Shown piece by piece: positions 34,168 through 47,109 of a stretch of DNA of 64,000 nt; within the stretch, counting starts at the first letter, position 1, and every line of letters begins with the position of its first letter. Source of the stretch: an uncultured Campylobacter sp. GTDB taxonomy: Bacteria; Campylobacterota; Campylobacteria; Campylobacterales; Campylobacteraceae. Both the position numbers and the translations under genes were made by a program. The notes under the pieces were generated by a model. That model did no database searches. It was not told the DNA's origin and saw nothing but the letters and a program-made list of their open reading frames with translations. The DNA lies in the NCBI RefSeq assembly GCF_937980635.1, contig NZ_CALJPG010000020.1, positions 62,001 to 126,000 on the forward strand, written 5' to 3'.

Positions 34168-35042
34168 ATTTTCCTTTCATAAACGAAGCTAAGCCATTCG
34201 TTTTGCTTTTTCATCTGCACGAAATCTAGATCCGAAAAGGCCCGCTCGATCCTATCTTTATATTTTTCTAAAATTCCAGACAGCACGAGCTTGCCGCCCG
34301 GTTTTAGCGCTTTTTTTAGATCCACGCTTAGGATCAAAATCACATCGGCGATTATATTTGCGACGACGAGATCAAACTGCGCGTCTTTGCAGCGCGCGCG
34401 CTCGCTTAAACTAGACGCCTGCTCGCCTAGGCTTGAAACGCTGCCGAGCCAAATTTTATCGATCTGCACGCCGTTTTTCTCGGCGTTTTGCTGCGTAGCT
34501 GTCACCGCCTGCTCGTCGGTATCGCAGGCGCTTACCTTTGCGCCCAGTTTTTTCATCGCGATACTTAAAATTCCGCTGCCGCAGCCCACGTCAAGCGCGC
34601 TCATGCCATTGCGAGTAAGCTCGCTAAGCAGCGCCAGACACATATTGGTGCTTTCGTGATGACCCGAGCCGAATGCCAGCGCAGGATCGATTAGCAGATC
34701 GATTAGCGCAGGATCTTGCGATCTTTCGCACCAGCTCGGACGGACGTAAAATTTGCCGACCGCCACGGGCGCGACGCCTTTTTTATACTGCTCGATCCAA
34801 TCGATATTAGGCTTTTTTGAAATTTCGATCTGCAGATCGGCGTCTAAATTGAGAGATCGCGCGAGCGCCTTTTTAAACTCTTCAAACGCAAATTTTAAAT
34901 TTTGCAGATCCTCTTCGTCGCGGATTATGAAACGCTCGCCATCCTCCTCGACGCAGGTAACGCCGAGCTCAAACGCAAAGTTTTTAAAAAGTTCGCTTGC
35001 ATTCGTGCTTTTTACGATCATCTCATAAAAAAAATCTTTCAT
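34164..35042 (-). CDS. prmA: Ribosomal protein L11 methyltransferase
   Basis: SAM-dependent methyltransferase modifying L11. The 292-aa protein has an N-terminal substrate domain, then FGSGHHESTNMCL and SAM motif I DVGCGSGILSIAM near residue 155, followed by the NIIADV active-site segment. It is translationally coupled to ftsH (ATGA). Confidence 0.93.
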   Translation of the reverse strand: MKDFFYEMIVKSTNASELFKNFAFELGVTCVEEDGERFIIRDEEDLQNLKFAFEEFKKALARSLNLDADLQIEISKKPNIDWIEQYKKGVAPVAVGKFYVRPSWCERSQDPALIDLLIDPALAFGSGHHESTNMCLALLSELTRNGMSALDVGCGSGILSIAMKKLGAKVSACDTDEQAVTATQQNAEKNGVQIDKIWLGSVSSLGEQASSLSERARCKDAQFDLVVANIIADVILILSVDLKKALKPGGKLVLSGILEKYKDRIERAFSDLDFVQMKKQNEWLSFVYERKI

Positions 35043-35120
35043 CGCCTCACATCGCCTTTAAATTTCAAAATTTGCATATTACTAAAATTTAGTTCAAACT
35101 TTGCTTACGCTCGGGCGTTT

Positions 35121-35831
35121 TTATAGAGCTTCAAACGCCTTTTTAAGATCGAGCGTACCCTCGTAATACGCCTTGCCGACGATGAGCCCCGCTATTAGCT
35201 CCGCGTTTTTAAGCGCGATTATGTCGTTCATATCTTTCACGCCGCCGCTTGCGATAGTATCGATGCCGCTAGCTTTCGCGATAGAGCGGCTAAATTCTAC
35301 ATTCACGCCGCTTAGCATCCCGTCGCGCGAGATGTCGGTGCAGATGATAGCGCAAACGCCCGCGTCCGCGTAGTCTCGCGCCAGATCGGTCGCTTTTACG
35401 CGGCTTAGCTCCGCCCAGCCCTCGGTCGCTACGAGCCCGTCTTTTGCGTCTATGCCCACGACGATGCGGTAAAGCTTCGCCATTCTCCTTACGAAATCTC
35501 TATTTTTAAGCGCCGCCGAGCCCAGGATAAATCTATCGACGCCCAAGCTCAAATAATCCTTTATGCGCGCTTCGTCACGGATGCCGCCGCCCACTTCGAC
35601 GCGCAAGCGAGTGTTTTTTACGATCCGCTCGATCGCTTTGAAATTTACCGCCTCGCCCGCAAACGCGCCGTCGAGGTCAACTAAATGCAGCCATTTAGCG
35701 CCGAGATCTTCAAATTTTTTGGCTAGCTCACAGGGGTCTTTGGAATAAATTTTTGCGCTTTGCATCTCGCCCTTGCTAAGGCGCACGGCGCATCCTTGTT
35801 TCAGATCGATCGCAGGGAAAATCTCCATCAC
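35121..35831 (-). CDS. hisA: ProFAR isomerase (histidine biosynthesis)
   Basis: Isomerises ProFAR in histidine synthesis. A 236-aa TIM barrel with the start [13 protein letters not shown], the first catalytic aspartate in that segment, and [10 protein letters not shown] near residue 80. The second half repeats the pattern (CTDISRDGM). Its start overlaps the hisH stop by four bases, so the two histidine genes form a unit between prmA and the pgl genes. Confidence 0.95.
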   Translation of the reverse strand: MMEIFPAIDLKQGCAVRLSKGEMQSAKIYSKDPCELAKKFEDLGAKWLHLVDLDGAFAGEAVNFKAIERIVKNTRLRVEVGGGIRDEARIKDYLSLGVDRFILGSAALKNRDFVRRMAKLYRIVVGIDAKDGLVATEGWAELSRVKATDLARDYADAGVCAIICTDISRDGMLSGVNVEFSRSIAKASGIDTIASGGVKDMNDIIALKNAELIAGLIVGKAYYEGTLDLKKAFEAL

Positions 35832-36553
35832 AGCTCCGTAAAATTTTTAATGATTTTTATGCCCGCATCGTGGCTTTTTTCGGGATGCGGCTGAAAGGCA
35901 AATACGTTTTCGCGCCAGATCGCGCTTGCAAACTCATAGCCGTAAAACGTGGTCGCAAGCGTGATCTCGCGCGCGCAAAGGACGTGGTAGGAGTGCACGA
36001 AATACAGATACTCAAACTCGCCCAAGCCCGCGTTTATCGGCGAGCGCTTGATAAAATGCGCGCTGTTCCAGCCGACGTGCGGGATCTTTAGGCTTTCGGC
36101 GCGGGTAAAATTTTGCCCGCAGCGCTCGCCAGACTCCGCCCCGTCTGAATTAAATTTCGCCCCGCTCGATCTAAATTTTATATTTTCGGACCCGGATTCC
36201 GCTCCCTGAATATTAAATTTCATTTTGTCAAATTTCACGACGCGACCGGGCAAAATTCCAAGCCCGCTGCGCGCGCCGAATTCCTCGCTTTGCTCGAACA
36301 AAAGCTGCATCCCAAGGCAGATGCCTAAAAAATATCTGCCGCTTGCGACGAATTCTTTAATCGCGGCGTCCATACCGCTTGCGCGAAGCCTCTCCATCGC
36401 CTCGCCGAATGCGCCCACGCCCGGAAGCAGGGCCTTATCGCAGCTCAAAAGCTCCTCGGGGCTGCGCGCTAGGCGAAATTTAGCGCCGCAAAAGCTAAGC
36501 GCGTTCATCACGCTTCGGATATTGCCCGCGCCGTAATCCACGATGCCGATCAA
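35828..36553 (-). CDS. hisH: Imidazole glycerol phosphate synthase, glutamine amidotransferase subunit
   Basis: Supplies ammonia from glutamine to HisF. The nucleophile is C79 in GICLGMQLL, and the His/Glu of the triad are in [12 protein letters not shown] near the C-terminus. At 241 aa it is about 40 residues longer than usual because of an insertion of low-complexity sequence (about residues 111-155, rich in Gly, Ser, Glu and Asn) between the nucleophile and HVGWN. It overlaps pglF and hisA at its ends. HisF is not in this window. Confidence 0.93.
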   Translation of the reverse strand: MIGIVDYGAGNIRSVMNALSFCGAKFRLARSPEELLSCDKALLPGVGAFGEAMERLRASGMDAAIKEFVASGRYFLGICLGMQLLFEQSEEFGARSGLGILPGRVVKFDKMKFNIQGAESGSENIKFRSSGAKFNSDGAESGERCGQNFTRAESLKIPHVGWNSAHFIKRSPINAGLGEFEYLYFVHSYHVLCAREITLATTFYGYEFASAIWRENVFAFQPHPEKSHDAGIKIIKNFTEL

Positions 36554-38354
36554 GCCGTGCCCTTCATATCGTTTAATCGGTGCGAAAACTCGGGCACGAT
36601 GCGCTTTAGCTTATCCGCGACCTGCGCGTCCTCGCACTCCGAAAGCTCCTCGATCTGCGAGCTTAGCTCCTCTAGGTCGTATTTTGCGGAGTGGGTTACA
36701 AAGATGGATTGGTACTTCGTGCTCTTGTCGTTTTCGTCGATCAAAAGCTCCTCGTAAAGCTTCTCGCCCGGACGCAGACCGACAAATTTAATGCCAAGCT
36801 CCTCCTTGCCGGCAAGCTGCAGCATTCGCTTGGCAAGATCGGCGATCTTTACGGGCTCGCCCATATCCAGCACGAAAAGCTCACCGCCCTGCGCGATGGA
36901 GGCTGCTTGAAGCACGAGCTGGCACGCCTCGCTAACGAGCATAAAATATCTCGTAATCTCGGGGTGCGTAACGGTAAGCGGCTCGTTCGCTTCGATCTGG
37001 CGCTTAAATTTAGGGATGACGCTGCCGCTTGAGCCGAGCACGTTTCCGAAGCGCACCGCGACGATCTGCGTGTCGCTTGCCGCGTCGTTGGAATTTAGCG
37101 CGTAAAGCTCGCAGATACGCTTCGTAGTGCCCATAATGTTCGTCGGTCGCACCGCCTTATCGGTCGAGATCAAAACGACCTTTTTCGCGCCGTATTTTTT
37201 GGACAGATCGATTACGTTTTTTGTGCCGATGATATTGTTTTTGACCGCTAGATGCGGATTAAACTCGCATAGCGGCACGTGCTTATACGCCGCTGCGTGC
37301 ACGACCACCTCGGGATGAAATTCCGCAAAAACCTCCTCCAGCTCATGGCGATAAACGACGTTTATCATCTTTAGCTCGTTGCGCGCGTCCGCGCCGGTGG
37401 CTTCGTTAATCGAGTAGAGATTAAACTCGCTGTGTTCGACCATAATGAGCCTCTTTGCGCCGAATTTCAAGCATTGCTTGCAAATTTCGCTTCCTATCGT
37501 GCCGCCCGCGCCAGTTACGAGCACGACCTTATCTTTGATAAAATTTTCAATCGCCTTAGTGTCGAGGTCTTTGGGTTTACGCGCGAGCAAATCCTCGATC
37601 GATACGTCGCGGATCTTTTTGCTCTCATCCTCCAAAAGCGAAAAGAGCTTGATATCCTTTAGCCCGTATGCAAAAAGCTCGTCGTAGAGCTGCTTTAGCT
37701 CGTCCGGATACAGCGCTAGCGCGATGATTGCGGTTTTAGCACCGCTGTCTTTGATCATCTGCGGAATTTCGCTCTTGGCTCTGACGACGTAGTTTTCGCA
37801 ATACGTCCCCACAAGCTCAGGCCGCCCGTCCACGACGCCCACGGGGTAGTAGTTGATGTATTTTTGCCGCATACCTTTTAGGACGTGAAAGGTCTTGCTC
37901 GTAGCGCCTACGACGATGCAGGGCTCGTTATTCGTGATGTTTTTCTTCTCGCTTAGAAACATCCGCTTTGAAATTCTAATCCCACCAATTAAAATAAACG
38001 AGATCGCCGCATCGATGATGATGACCGAACGCGGGAATGGGTTAAAAATTTTACTCGCTAGAAAGAATAGGATCAAAAAGGTAAGCGCTGCCATCACGTG
38101 CGCATAAAAGAGTTTCCTCGCTTCATATAGGCCGAAAAATCTCCACGGAACTAAATAGATCCGCAAAAACCAAAAATAGAAAATTTTAATCGCAGTAAGG
38201 CTCGAGGCGCTAAGCAGCGCGCCTTTATAGAATTCGTTCGGTATATCTCCGCTAAATCGTAGCAAAAAAGCGATATAAACGGAGAGGATCGAGATAAAAA
38301 TATCTCCCAGCAAAAAAAACGCGAAGCGGTTAAATTTAGTGGGTTTTAACAGCA

Positions 38355-38355
<1 letters not shown>
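36550..38355 (-). CDS. pglF: UDP-GlcNAc 4,6-dehydratase of the N-glycan pathway
   Basis: Converts UDP-GlcNAc to its 4-keto-6-deoxy form, the first step to UDP-diNAc-bacillosamine. Four N-terminal membrane helices (residues about 8-110) anchor the enzyme; the cytoplasmic catalytic part has the NAD site VTGAGGTIGSE near residue 280 and the signature STDKAVRPTNIMGTTKR. At 601 aa it is close to C. jejuni PglF. It overlaps pglE by one base and hisH by four. Confidence 0.94.
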
Positions 38356-40154
<1,799 letters not shown>

Positions 40155-40168
<14 letters not shown>

Positions 40169-40760
40169 TGAATTTCTCCGTCGTCGCCATACCCTCTTTA
40201 TTCACGCCCTCTTTCGCAAGTACCTTTTTTATCGTTAAAAGCGCGATCTTAAGATCGAGCGCGAAGCTTAAATTCTGCGCGTAATACGTGTCGAACTCAA
40301 ATTTTTTCTCCCAGCTGATCGCGTTGCGACCGTTTACCTGCGCAAGCCCCGTGATGCCCGGGCGCACGCTGTGTCGCAGGCGCTGCTGCGGCGAATAAAG
40401 CGGCAAGTATTCGATCAGCAGCGGGCGCGGTCCGATGAAGCTCATATCGCCCTTTAGCACGTTGAAAAGCTGCGGCAGCTCATCCAGGCTTAGCGCGCGG
40501 ATCTTTTTGCCGTAATCGTTCAGCCGCTCTTCGTCTGGCAGAAGCTCGCCGTCCGCGCCGCGCTCGTCGCTCATCGTTTTAAATTTGTAAATTTTAAAAA
40601 TTTGCTCATCAAACCCAGGGCGAGATTGCATAAAAATCGTGCTTTTGCTAATGTGTTTGCGGATCAAGAACCACGTAAGCGCCATCACGGGCGAAACCAA
40701 AATAATCAAAATCAAAGCCGCCGTAAAATCAAGCGCGCGTTTTAAAAAGCCCCTATACAT
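40155..40760 (-). CDS. pglC: Phosphoglycosyl transferase initiating the N-glycan
   Basis: Transfers phospho-diNAc-bacillosamine to undecaprenyl phosphate, starting the lipid-linked oligosaccharide. A small monotopic enzyme (201 aa) with one reentrant N-terminal helix (residues about 9-30). The catalytic Asp-Glu pair lies in FKTMSDERG, followed by [20 protein letters not shown] and GPRPLL, all diagnostic. Confidence 0.95.
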
Positions 40761-41880
40761 TGATAAATTTCCTATAAACCTCTAAATATTTTTCCGTGAC
40801 AATCTTTTCGTCGTAATTTGCAAGCACCATCTCGCGCCCCTTTCGTCCAAGCCTTTCGCAAAGCGCGGGATCGCTCAATAAAATTTCGATCTTTCGCGCA
40901 AGACCCTCTGCATCACGAGTGCGGCAAATTAAGCCGTTTACCCCTTCTTGCACGGCTTCTACGCAGCCGCTGCAGTCGCTCACCACGCAGGCTCGCGCCA
41001 TGCTCATCGCCTCTAAAACCGTGCGCGGAAAGCCCTCCTTGTAACTAGGCAGTGCCAGTAGGTAACTAGCCTTCAAAAGCTCAGGCACGTCGTTTCTAGC
41101 ACCCAGATAATGCACCGCACCACTTCGCAAAAACGTAGGATCAGCGGTGCTTTTATTACCAGCAAAACCCTCACCTACGAAGACAAATTTCGCATCCGAT
41201 CGATCTTTTAAAATTTCTGCTGCTTCGTAGAATTCTCTCACACCCTTATGCCACATCGCGCGAGCTATCATCAGCACGATCTTTTTGCCGTGCAAATCCT
41301 CGCCCAGATCCGCTGCACTAACGATTTGGGGGTTGAACCTTTCAGCATCTACGCCTACGCTTTTAATCCTTATGACCTTTTGCTTTGTAATAAGCCCGCG
41401 AGATAGCATATAATCAGGATCGGCATCGTTTACAAATACGCAAGCATCCGCCTGCGAAAATGAAAATTTATAAAGCTGCTCCAATACCGCTCGCACGAGC
41501 CTTGTTTTAATATCATCGTCGATATAAAAGCTGCCCAGCCCCTCGACTAAGTTTATCACATATTTTATACCCGCCTCGCGAGCCGCCAGCGTACCGAATA
41601 CGTTTGATTTGTGCGCGGCTGTTTGCAGCAGATCCAAATTTAGCCTCTTTAGCTCGCGTGCAAGGGCTTTGGTGTTGCTAAATACGGTAAGCGGATTCAG
41701 GCTCGCTCGATCAAGATCGTAGGTTACGGCATTAAAATCGCGTGCTAAATCCTGCGTATAAGCGCCGCTAGGAGCAATTGCGAAAACCTCGTGCCCGCGC
41801 TCTTTTAAAGCCTGCATTATCGGGCGGCGAAAGAAATGTAAGCTCATATCGGCATGGCTTAAAAACCCTATGCGAGCCAT
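40753..41880 (-). CDS. pglA: GT4 glycosyltransferase PglA
   Basis: Adds the second sugar (GalNAc in C. jejuni, possibly GlcNAc here) to the bacillosamine lipid. The 375-aa protein has a GT-B fold with [14 protein letters not shown] at the N-terminus and the donor-site segment [19 protein letters not shown] near residue 280, with the expected E-x7-E type motif. Overlaps pglC by eight bases. Sugar specificity cannot be read from sequence. Confidence 0.9.
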   Translation of the reverse strand: MARIGFLSHADMSLHFFRRPIMQALKERGHEVFAIAPSGAYTQDLARDFNAVTYDLDRASLNPLTVFSNTKALARELKRLNLDLLQTAAHKSNVFGTLAAREAGIKYVINLVEGLGSFYIDDDIKTRLVRAVLEQLYKFSFSQADACVFVNDADPDYMLSRGLITKQKVIRIKSVGVDAERFNPQIVSAADLGEDLHGKKIVLMIARAMWHKGVREFYEAAEILKDRSDAKFVFVGEGFAGNKSTADPTFLRSGAVHYLGARNDVPELLKASYLLALPSYKEGFPRTVLEAMSMARACVVSDCSGCVEAVQEGVNGLICRTRDAEGLARKIEILLSDPALCERLGRKGREMVLANYDEKIVTEKYLEVYRKFINV

Positions 41881-41953
41881 CTGCTATATTCCTTGCTTGG
41901 CGTTGTGAGATTAAATTTCATAAATTTCTCCTTAGCTTGCGGCAAAATTTTAT

Positions 41954-44701
41954 CTAGCGTTTTAATTTATAAACTTTCACAGCAGGGCTTAAGATCACAG
42001 GCTCGAATAGCTCAGGCCTATATCTTTCAAATACAAAAAGCTGAATGTAGCTTGAGTTTAGCATCGTCTTATCTAGCAGCAAAAATCGCCCGTAATCGCG
42101 CATGAAAATCACGTAAAATTGCGCGCTGCTGTCCATATTAAACTCTTTTACCGAAAGCTTGCCGTTCGCGTCGTAGCTCGTTTCGTAAAAAGTATTGATC
42201 GCGAATTTTCTGCCGCTATACTCTAAATTTAAAAGGCTCGGTGAGATCGAAAAGCCGTTGTCCATATGCACACCGCTTTGATCCTGAACGAACCTATCGC
42301 TCGTTATAAAAAACAGCTCGCCCAGCTGCTTGCCGTCGGTGATGTCGATGTTTGAAAACTGCGTGACGACGGGAAAGATATTCATCATACGATCGGGCAA
42401 GATGTAATAGATGTCACGCGTAGGCTTTGGCGGCTTAAAATCGGCCAGTCCCAAGCTTAAGATAAAATCATTGACGTCGGTCGCGTTATAGTCTTTTAAA
42501 ATTTGCTTTAGCTTGTTTGGAATTTTTTCGCTATATCCACGCTCGGTGTATTCGACATCCAGGCGCGCCATATTTGCAGAGCTCATCTGATCTCTAAAAA
42601 GCGCAAAGCTAACGGGGAAATTATCGTTGCCTAGGTGTTTGCCGCCGTCGATGAGGGTCTTTACGTCGCTGTAATAGCGTATGCCGTAACCGTAGTCCCA
42701 CCACGAAAGCGCGTAATCCTCGCGCTGCGCCTTATCTTTAAGCTCATCCAGCACCCGCACCTCGCTTTGATAAAAGACCGTATCGACCTTGTACGAGACG
42801 ATGTGCTGCCACGCGGGATAGATCGCAAGCGCCGTCAAAATAAGCAGTATCGCGCGTCCCGCGATCTTTGGCAGATCCAAGCGCTTTACGCAAAAATACA
42901 AAATATATCCGAAGCTCAGTCCCATCACACCCACGGCGTAGATTGTAAATCTAAGACCCGCCTTGTTCGCCGCAAAGCCCAAAAGCAAAAGCGGGATCGA
43001 GAGCAAAAATTCCTTATGCCTAAAGCAAAGCACTACGTATCCGATTGCTGCGATCACGAAAACCGCGACGTGTGAGCTGATGCGCTCCATAAAGATCTTA
43101 GGCGGCACGATGCCCGATTCTTGGATCGTTTGATTGACGTTGAAAAAATGAAATGCCGTATCGGCGTTGTCCGCAAGGGAGCGGAAGATATAAAATTTCG
43201 CCTGAAAGATTATCGGACTAAGACCTCCGTTTGCGACGAAAAAGACTACGGCAAACGCGCCGATAATCGCCAAAATTTTAAAATTTAATAGCTTTCCTCT
43301 AAACGCAAAGAGCCAAAATAGCGCAAGCGAAATTAAAATTTTAGCTACCAAAGGCGTGGAACAAAGCGCGATCAAAAAGATGATCATCGCTTCGTAATTC
43401 ACCGCACTTTTTCGCTTAAAAATCAGCGTGTAGGCGAAAAATACGGTGAGCATCATAGAATTTAACGAGAAGCTGGACGGATACCACCACATATAAAATA
43501 TCACAAACGCACCCAGCCAAAACAGCGTGCTACGAGAGCCGCGCGTGCAGATACGAATGAGCGCCCACAAAATACACATCGCAAGTACGATATTTAGCAT
43601 ATCGGTGTCGTAATACCCAGCCATAGTGCGGTTGTAGTAGCTATTCGCCACGCTCGCGACAAGCGCGCCGATGAAGCCCGCGCGCATGCAGCGAAACTCG
43701 CTTGAGATAAGCAAGATCGGCACTACGATAAGCGAGCTGAATAAAGCCGGCAAATAAACAAAGATCGTCTCGATTTTAAAGGGCAAAATTTCAGCCAAAA
43801 ACGCCGTCACGATCGAAAGCGGTGCGCTAAAATAACTAAGATCGTTGGGCTGATGAAAACCCGCGAGGCGGTCGCGCGCGCCCTCTGCGAAGGCGTAGCC
43901 GTCGTTTGTGTTTATCATCAGCTCGCCATCCCAAAAAAAGTAGTTCACAAAACCGCTCGCCCAGTGCACCCACCACATGCGAAACGCCACGCTAAAGGCA
44001 AATGCGAACAAAATCATCAGCAAAATATGCTTTGAAAACTCATAATTTTTTATGAAGCCAAAAATTCTACGCCTGGCAGGAAGCGCGCCAGCTGACTGAT
44101 TTTTAGAATTTTGGGAATTTTCTGCTGTGGGGCTTTTAGAATTATCAGAATTTATGCCGTTTGTAGAATTTAAAGCACTTGCGGAATTCGCATTTTTAAA
44201 TTTAGCCAAATTAGCGGCTTTTGCGGAATTTTTATTTGTAGAATTTTTGCTCGTGGAATTCGCAGCGCCCTTTAAATTTGAGTTTGCAGAATTTGCGCCT
44301 GCGGAATTTTCAGAATTTACCAAAGCAGAATTTTGTCCGCTTGATTTTTTAGCCTTTTTGGATTTTTTTTGTGCTCGCATTTTTGCAGAAACAGCGCGCG
44401 CTTGATCGTCGCTTAAATTTTTAGCGCCGGCGTGCGCGGAATTTTTGCTCGCAGAATTTTTTGCATCAAGCGCGGAATTTTTATCGCTCTGAGGCACGGC
44501 ATCCTCGCTACCCTCAATCTCGGCATTTTCGCCATTAAAATTCTCACCGCCGCCTGCGGAATACTCTGCGTCAAAACTTCCCTTACTAGCGAAATTTTCG
44601 CTTAGGGCAGCTTTGTCGGCACCCATTGATTGTGCGCCTTTTTGATCGTCCGATCCTTCGTCGATCTCTCTGACGCTAAAAGCCTTTTTTTCTTCACCCA
44701 C
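41954..44701 (-). CDS. pglB: Oligosaccharyltransferase PglB with long N-terminal low-complexity extension
   Basis: Transfers the completed heptasaccharide-type glycan from lipid to asparagine in D/E-x-N-x-S/T sequons in the periplasm. From about residue 215 the protein is a normal PglB: about 13 membrane helices beginning HILLMILFAFAFSVAFRMWW, then a periplasmic domain with the WWDYGYGIRYYSD signature. Residues 1 to about 205 are an extra cytoplasmic stretch rich in Asn, Ser, Ala and Lys (ENSAGANSANSNLKGAANS type). The total of 915 aa exceeds the about 713 aa of C. jejuni PglB by just that amount. Confidence 0.95.
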   Translation of the reverse strand: MGEEKKAFSVREIDEGSDDQKGAQSMGADKAALSENFASKGSFDAEYSAGGGENFNGENAEIEGSEDAVPQSDKNSALDAKNSASKNSAHAGAKNLSDDQARAVSAKMRAQKKSKKAKKSSGQNSALVNSENSAGANSANSNLKGAANSTSKNSTNKNSAKAANLAKFKNANSASALNSTNGINSDNSKSPTAENSQNSKNQSAGALPARRRIFGFIKNYEFSKHILLMILFAFAFSVAFRMWWVHWASGFVNYFFWDGELMINTNDGYAFAEGARDRLAGFHQPNDLSYFSAPLSIVTAFLAEILPFKIETIFVYLPALFSSLIVVPILLISSEFRCMRAGFIGALVASVANSYYNRTMAGYYDTDMLNIVLAMCILWALIRICTRGSRSTLFWLGAFVIFYMWWYPSSFSLNSMMLTVFFAYTLIFKRKSAVNYEAMIIFLIALCSTPLVAKILISLALFWLFAFRGKLLNFKILAIIGAFAVVFFVANGGLSPIIFQAKFYIFRSLADNADTAFHFFNVNQTIQESGIVPPKIFMERISSHVAVFVIAAIGYVVLCFRHKEFLLSIPLLLLGFAANKAGLRFTIYAVGVMGLSFGYILYFCVKRLDLPKIAGRAILLILTALAIYPAWQHIVSYKVDTVFYQSEVRVLDELKDKAQREDYALSWWDYGYGIRYYSDVKTLIDGGKHLGNDNFPVSFALFRDQMSSANMARLDVEYTERGYSEKIPNKLKQILKDYNATDVNDFILSLGLADFKPPKPTRDIYYILPDRMMNIFPVVTQFSNIDITDGKQLGELFFITSDRFVQDQSGVHMDNGFSISPSLLNLEYSGRKFAINTFYETSYDANGKLSVKEFNMDSSAQFYVIFMRDYGRFLLLDKTMLNSSYIQLFVFERYRPELFEPVILSPAVKVYKLKR

Positions 44702-44703
44702 GC

Positions 44704-45822
44704 CTATTTTCCTTCGTCGATTTGTTCTATTTTTGCGATCAGCTCGCTTGCTATCCGTTTTTTATCGAAAAACGAGGCTCTAATTTTAGCCTTTTTCTCA
44801 TAAAATTTTACATAATTTTCATCATCCAGTGCTTTTTGCATCGCCGCTTGAGTGCTTTCTAGATCGTTTACGCCTACTAGCACGCCCCATTCGCTCTGCC
44901 CCATAAGCTCGCGCGCGCCGCTTTGATGATCGCTTGAAATCACGAGCTTGCCGCATGCAAGAGCTTCGATGAGTGCGTTTGAAAAGCCCTCAAAAAGGCT
45001 TACGAAGACAAACGCGTAGCATCTAGCCATATATTTATACGGGTTTGCGTCAAAGCCCAAAAGCTTTACGCGACCACCCAAACCCAGCTCCTCTATCAGA
45101 GCCTCAAGCTCGGCTCGCAGCACGCCGTCGCCCAATATCAGCAAGTCTTTGTCGTTATTTTTTAAATTTGCATATGCGCGGATCAAAAGCGCGTGGTTTT
45201 TGCCCGCATCGAGCCTGCCGACGCTTAAGAAAAACGGCCGTTCCTGCGCGACCTGCTCGCTTGCCTTGCGCCCGATCTCATCCAAATCGATCGCGTTGTA
45301 TAGCACGCTCATCTTGCGCTCGTCAATTCCAAAATTATCCGCCAGATCGCGCAGATTTCCAAGCGAGTTGGGGAAGATAAAATCGGCCTTCGGATAGAGC
45401 TTGCGAAGCAGAAGCTTTGAAATTTTAGATTTGAAGCTCGGCTCTTTATACAGCACCGACGGCGTCGAGCATTCGTTAAAAATCATCGCTCCGCGCAGTC
45501 CGTAAACTCGCGCCAGCGCCGCTACGTAACAAGGGCGGTTCATCCAAACGAAGTGGATGTCGATACCTAGACGCTCGCATAGCTTTTTGTAGCGCAGCGC
45601 CAAAAACGGCAGCTTTGCGAGCTTCAGCAGTCCATTTTCAAAAGGGGCTGATTTTTCGATGAAATGGATCTGCACGCCGCTTGGAATTTCATAAAAAATC
45701 CTCTCGTTCATCAGCACCAGATGCACTTCGTAGCGTGCCGTAAGCTCGCCTAAGAGGTTGCTTACGACGCGCTCGGCGCCGCCGCCGCCCATCGAATAGA
45801 TAAAAACGCTTAATTTCTTCAT
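44704..45822 (-). CDS. pglJ: GT4 glycosyltransferase PglJ
   Basis: Adds the third sugar to the growing lipid-linked oligosaccharide. The N-terminus KKLSVFIYSMGGGGAERVVS and the segments HFVWMNRPCYVAALAR and FNECSTPSVLYKEPSF parallel C. jejuni PglJ closely, as I remember it. The C-terminal donor site is SLFEGFSNALIEALACGK. 372 aa, full length. It lies two bases upstream of pglB on the same strand. Confidence 0.9.
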   Translation of the reverse strand: MKKLSVFIYSMGGGGAERVVSNLLGELTARYEVHLVLMNERIFYEIPSGVQIHFIEKSAPFENGLLKLAKLPFLALRYKKLCERLGIDIHFVWMNRPCYVAALARVYGLRGAMIFNECSTPSVLYKEPSFKSKISKLLLRKLYPKADFIFPNSLGNLRDLADNFGIDERKMSVLYNAIDLDEIGRKASEQVAQERPFFLSVGRLDAGKNHALLIRAYANLKNNDKDLLILGDGVLRAELEALIEELGLGGRVKLLGFDANPYKYMARCYAFVFVSLFEGFSNALIEALACGKLVISSDHQSGARELMGQSEWGVLVGVNDLESTQAAMQKALDDENYVKFYEKKAKIRASFFDKKRIASELIAKIEQIDEGK

Positions 45823-46065
45823 CCCTTTACCTTTTAAATATCGCTGCCGCGCCCTAAATTTAAGCTTTGCTCGCGCCTTTTTGTGCGAGCATACGCCGCG
45901 CCGTTTAAATTTAGCGCGTTTTGCGCTGCCTCAAGCGGCTAAATTTCATCGCGCAATGCGGCTTGTAAATTTAAACGCACCGTTTTGCTCGGGCGCAAGA
46001 CGCTATCTTAGCACACCGAAGTTTAAATTTATACCTGCGCGCCGCAGAGCATCGATAAGCGACTG

Positions 46066-47109
46066 CTATTTGCGCGCAAACCGATCGATCAAGCCCTGCC
46101 AGAGCTCAACGATGCGCTCTTGCGAAAACTCGTCTAAATTTTCATTTGCATTTTGCACGAGAGCGTCTCGCAGCTTCTCATCGCTCATTAAAATTTCAAG
46201 CTTGCTCGCAAGTTCATTCGCATCGCCGCATTTAAACAAAATGCCGCTAAAGCCGTCCTTTATGAGCTCTTTTGCGCCCGCCGTATCGCTGCTAAGCCGT
46301 GCGCAGCCGTAAAACGCAGACTCGATCAGCACGTTTGAAAGCCCTTCATTAAGCGAACTGAGCACAAAAATTTTGGCTTCTTTATATAGCTCGCTCACGT
46401 CCTGCTTGTGCCCTAAAAATCGTACTTCAAGCCCAAGCCGCGCCACGAGCTCGCGCAAGCTTTCGCGCAGCGAGCCGTCGCCTGCGATTAAAATTTCCCA
46501 CTGCGCAAGCAGGCTTTTATCGATCCTGCTTAGCGCGTCAAAGTAAATTTCATACCCCTTGACGGACTCGAGCCTGCCGACGCTTAAGATCACGTTTTGC
46601 TTAGCGCTTTTAGCGCCATCAATCTCACCGAAAAAAGGGTTATGCACGACGAAGCAGTTTTTGACAAATCGCGAATAGTACTCAAAGTCCGAGCGCGTAA
46701 GCACCGTAAGCGCGTCCGCTTTTTTATAGCACAGATCGCGCACGCGGCTAAAAAGCCCGCTTCGCAGATAATCGTGCGCGTTGTGCTCGGTCGCGATGAG
46801 CGGGATGCCTAGCCCGAAGCTTGCGATCACGCACGCTACGTTCGTCCAGTCCATAAAGCTGATGATGACGCTTGGGCGCTCGCGCTTGAAGCACTCGCGC
46901 AAAATTCTGTATTTATCGAACCTGCCGCCGTTTTTATAAACATCCAGATGCAAAAATTTTATCTTTTCGCTAAATTTATACCTGCCCTCATCATTTTCCA
47001 AAATCGCGATCGTAACGTCGTTTGCGCGCGCAAAATGGTTCGCCAAAACCTGAAGCACGCGCTCTGCGCCGCCGTTTCTAAGAGCCGCGATGACGAATAA
47101 AATTTTCAT
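46066..47109 (-). CDS. GT4 glycosyltransferase, PglH-like
   Basis: A 347-aa GT-B enzyme beginning MKILFVIAALRNGGAERVLQ, with FMDWTNVACVIASFGLGIPL and the donor-site FVLSSLNEGLSNVLIESAFY. It is paralogous to the gene at 48356-49435; both resemble PglH, the polymerase that adds the last GalNAc units. The other copy seems closer to PglH. A 240-bp gap without visible genes separates it from pglJ downstream. Its sugar and position in the glycan are unknown. Confidence 0.8.
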   Translation of the reverse strand: MKILFVIAALRNGGAERVLQVLANHFARANDVTIAILENDEGRYKFSEKIKFLHLDVYKNGGRFDKYRILRECFKRERPSVIISFMDWTNVACVIASFGLGIPLIATEHNAHDYLRSGLFSRVRDLCYKKADALTVLTRSDFEYYSRFVKNCFVVHNPFFGEIDGAKSAKQNVILSVGRLESVKGYEIYFDALSRIDKSLLAQWEILIAGDGSLRESLRELVARLGLEVRFLGHKQDVSELYKEAKIFVLSSLNEGLSNVLIESAFYGCARLSSDTAGAKELIKDGFSGILFKCGDANELASKLEILMSDEKLRDALVQNANENLDEFSQERIVELWQGLIDRFARK

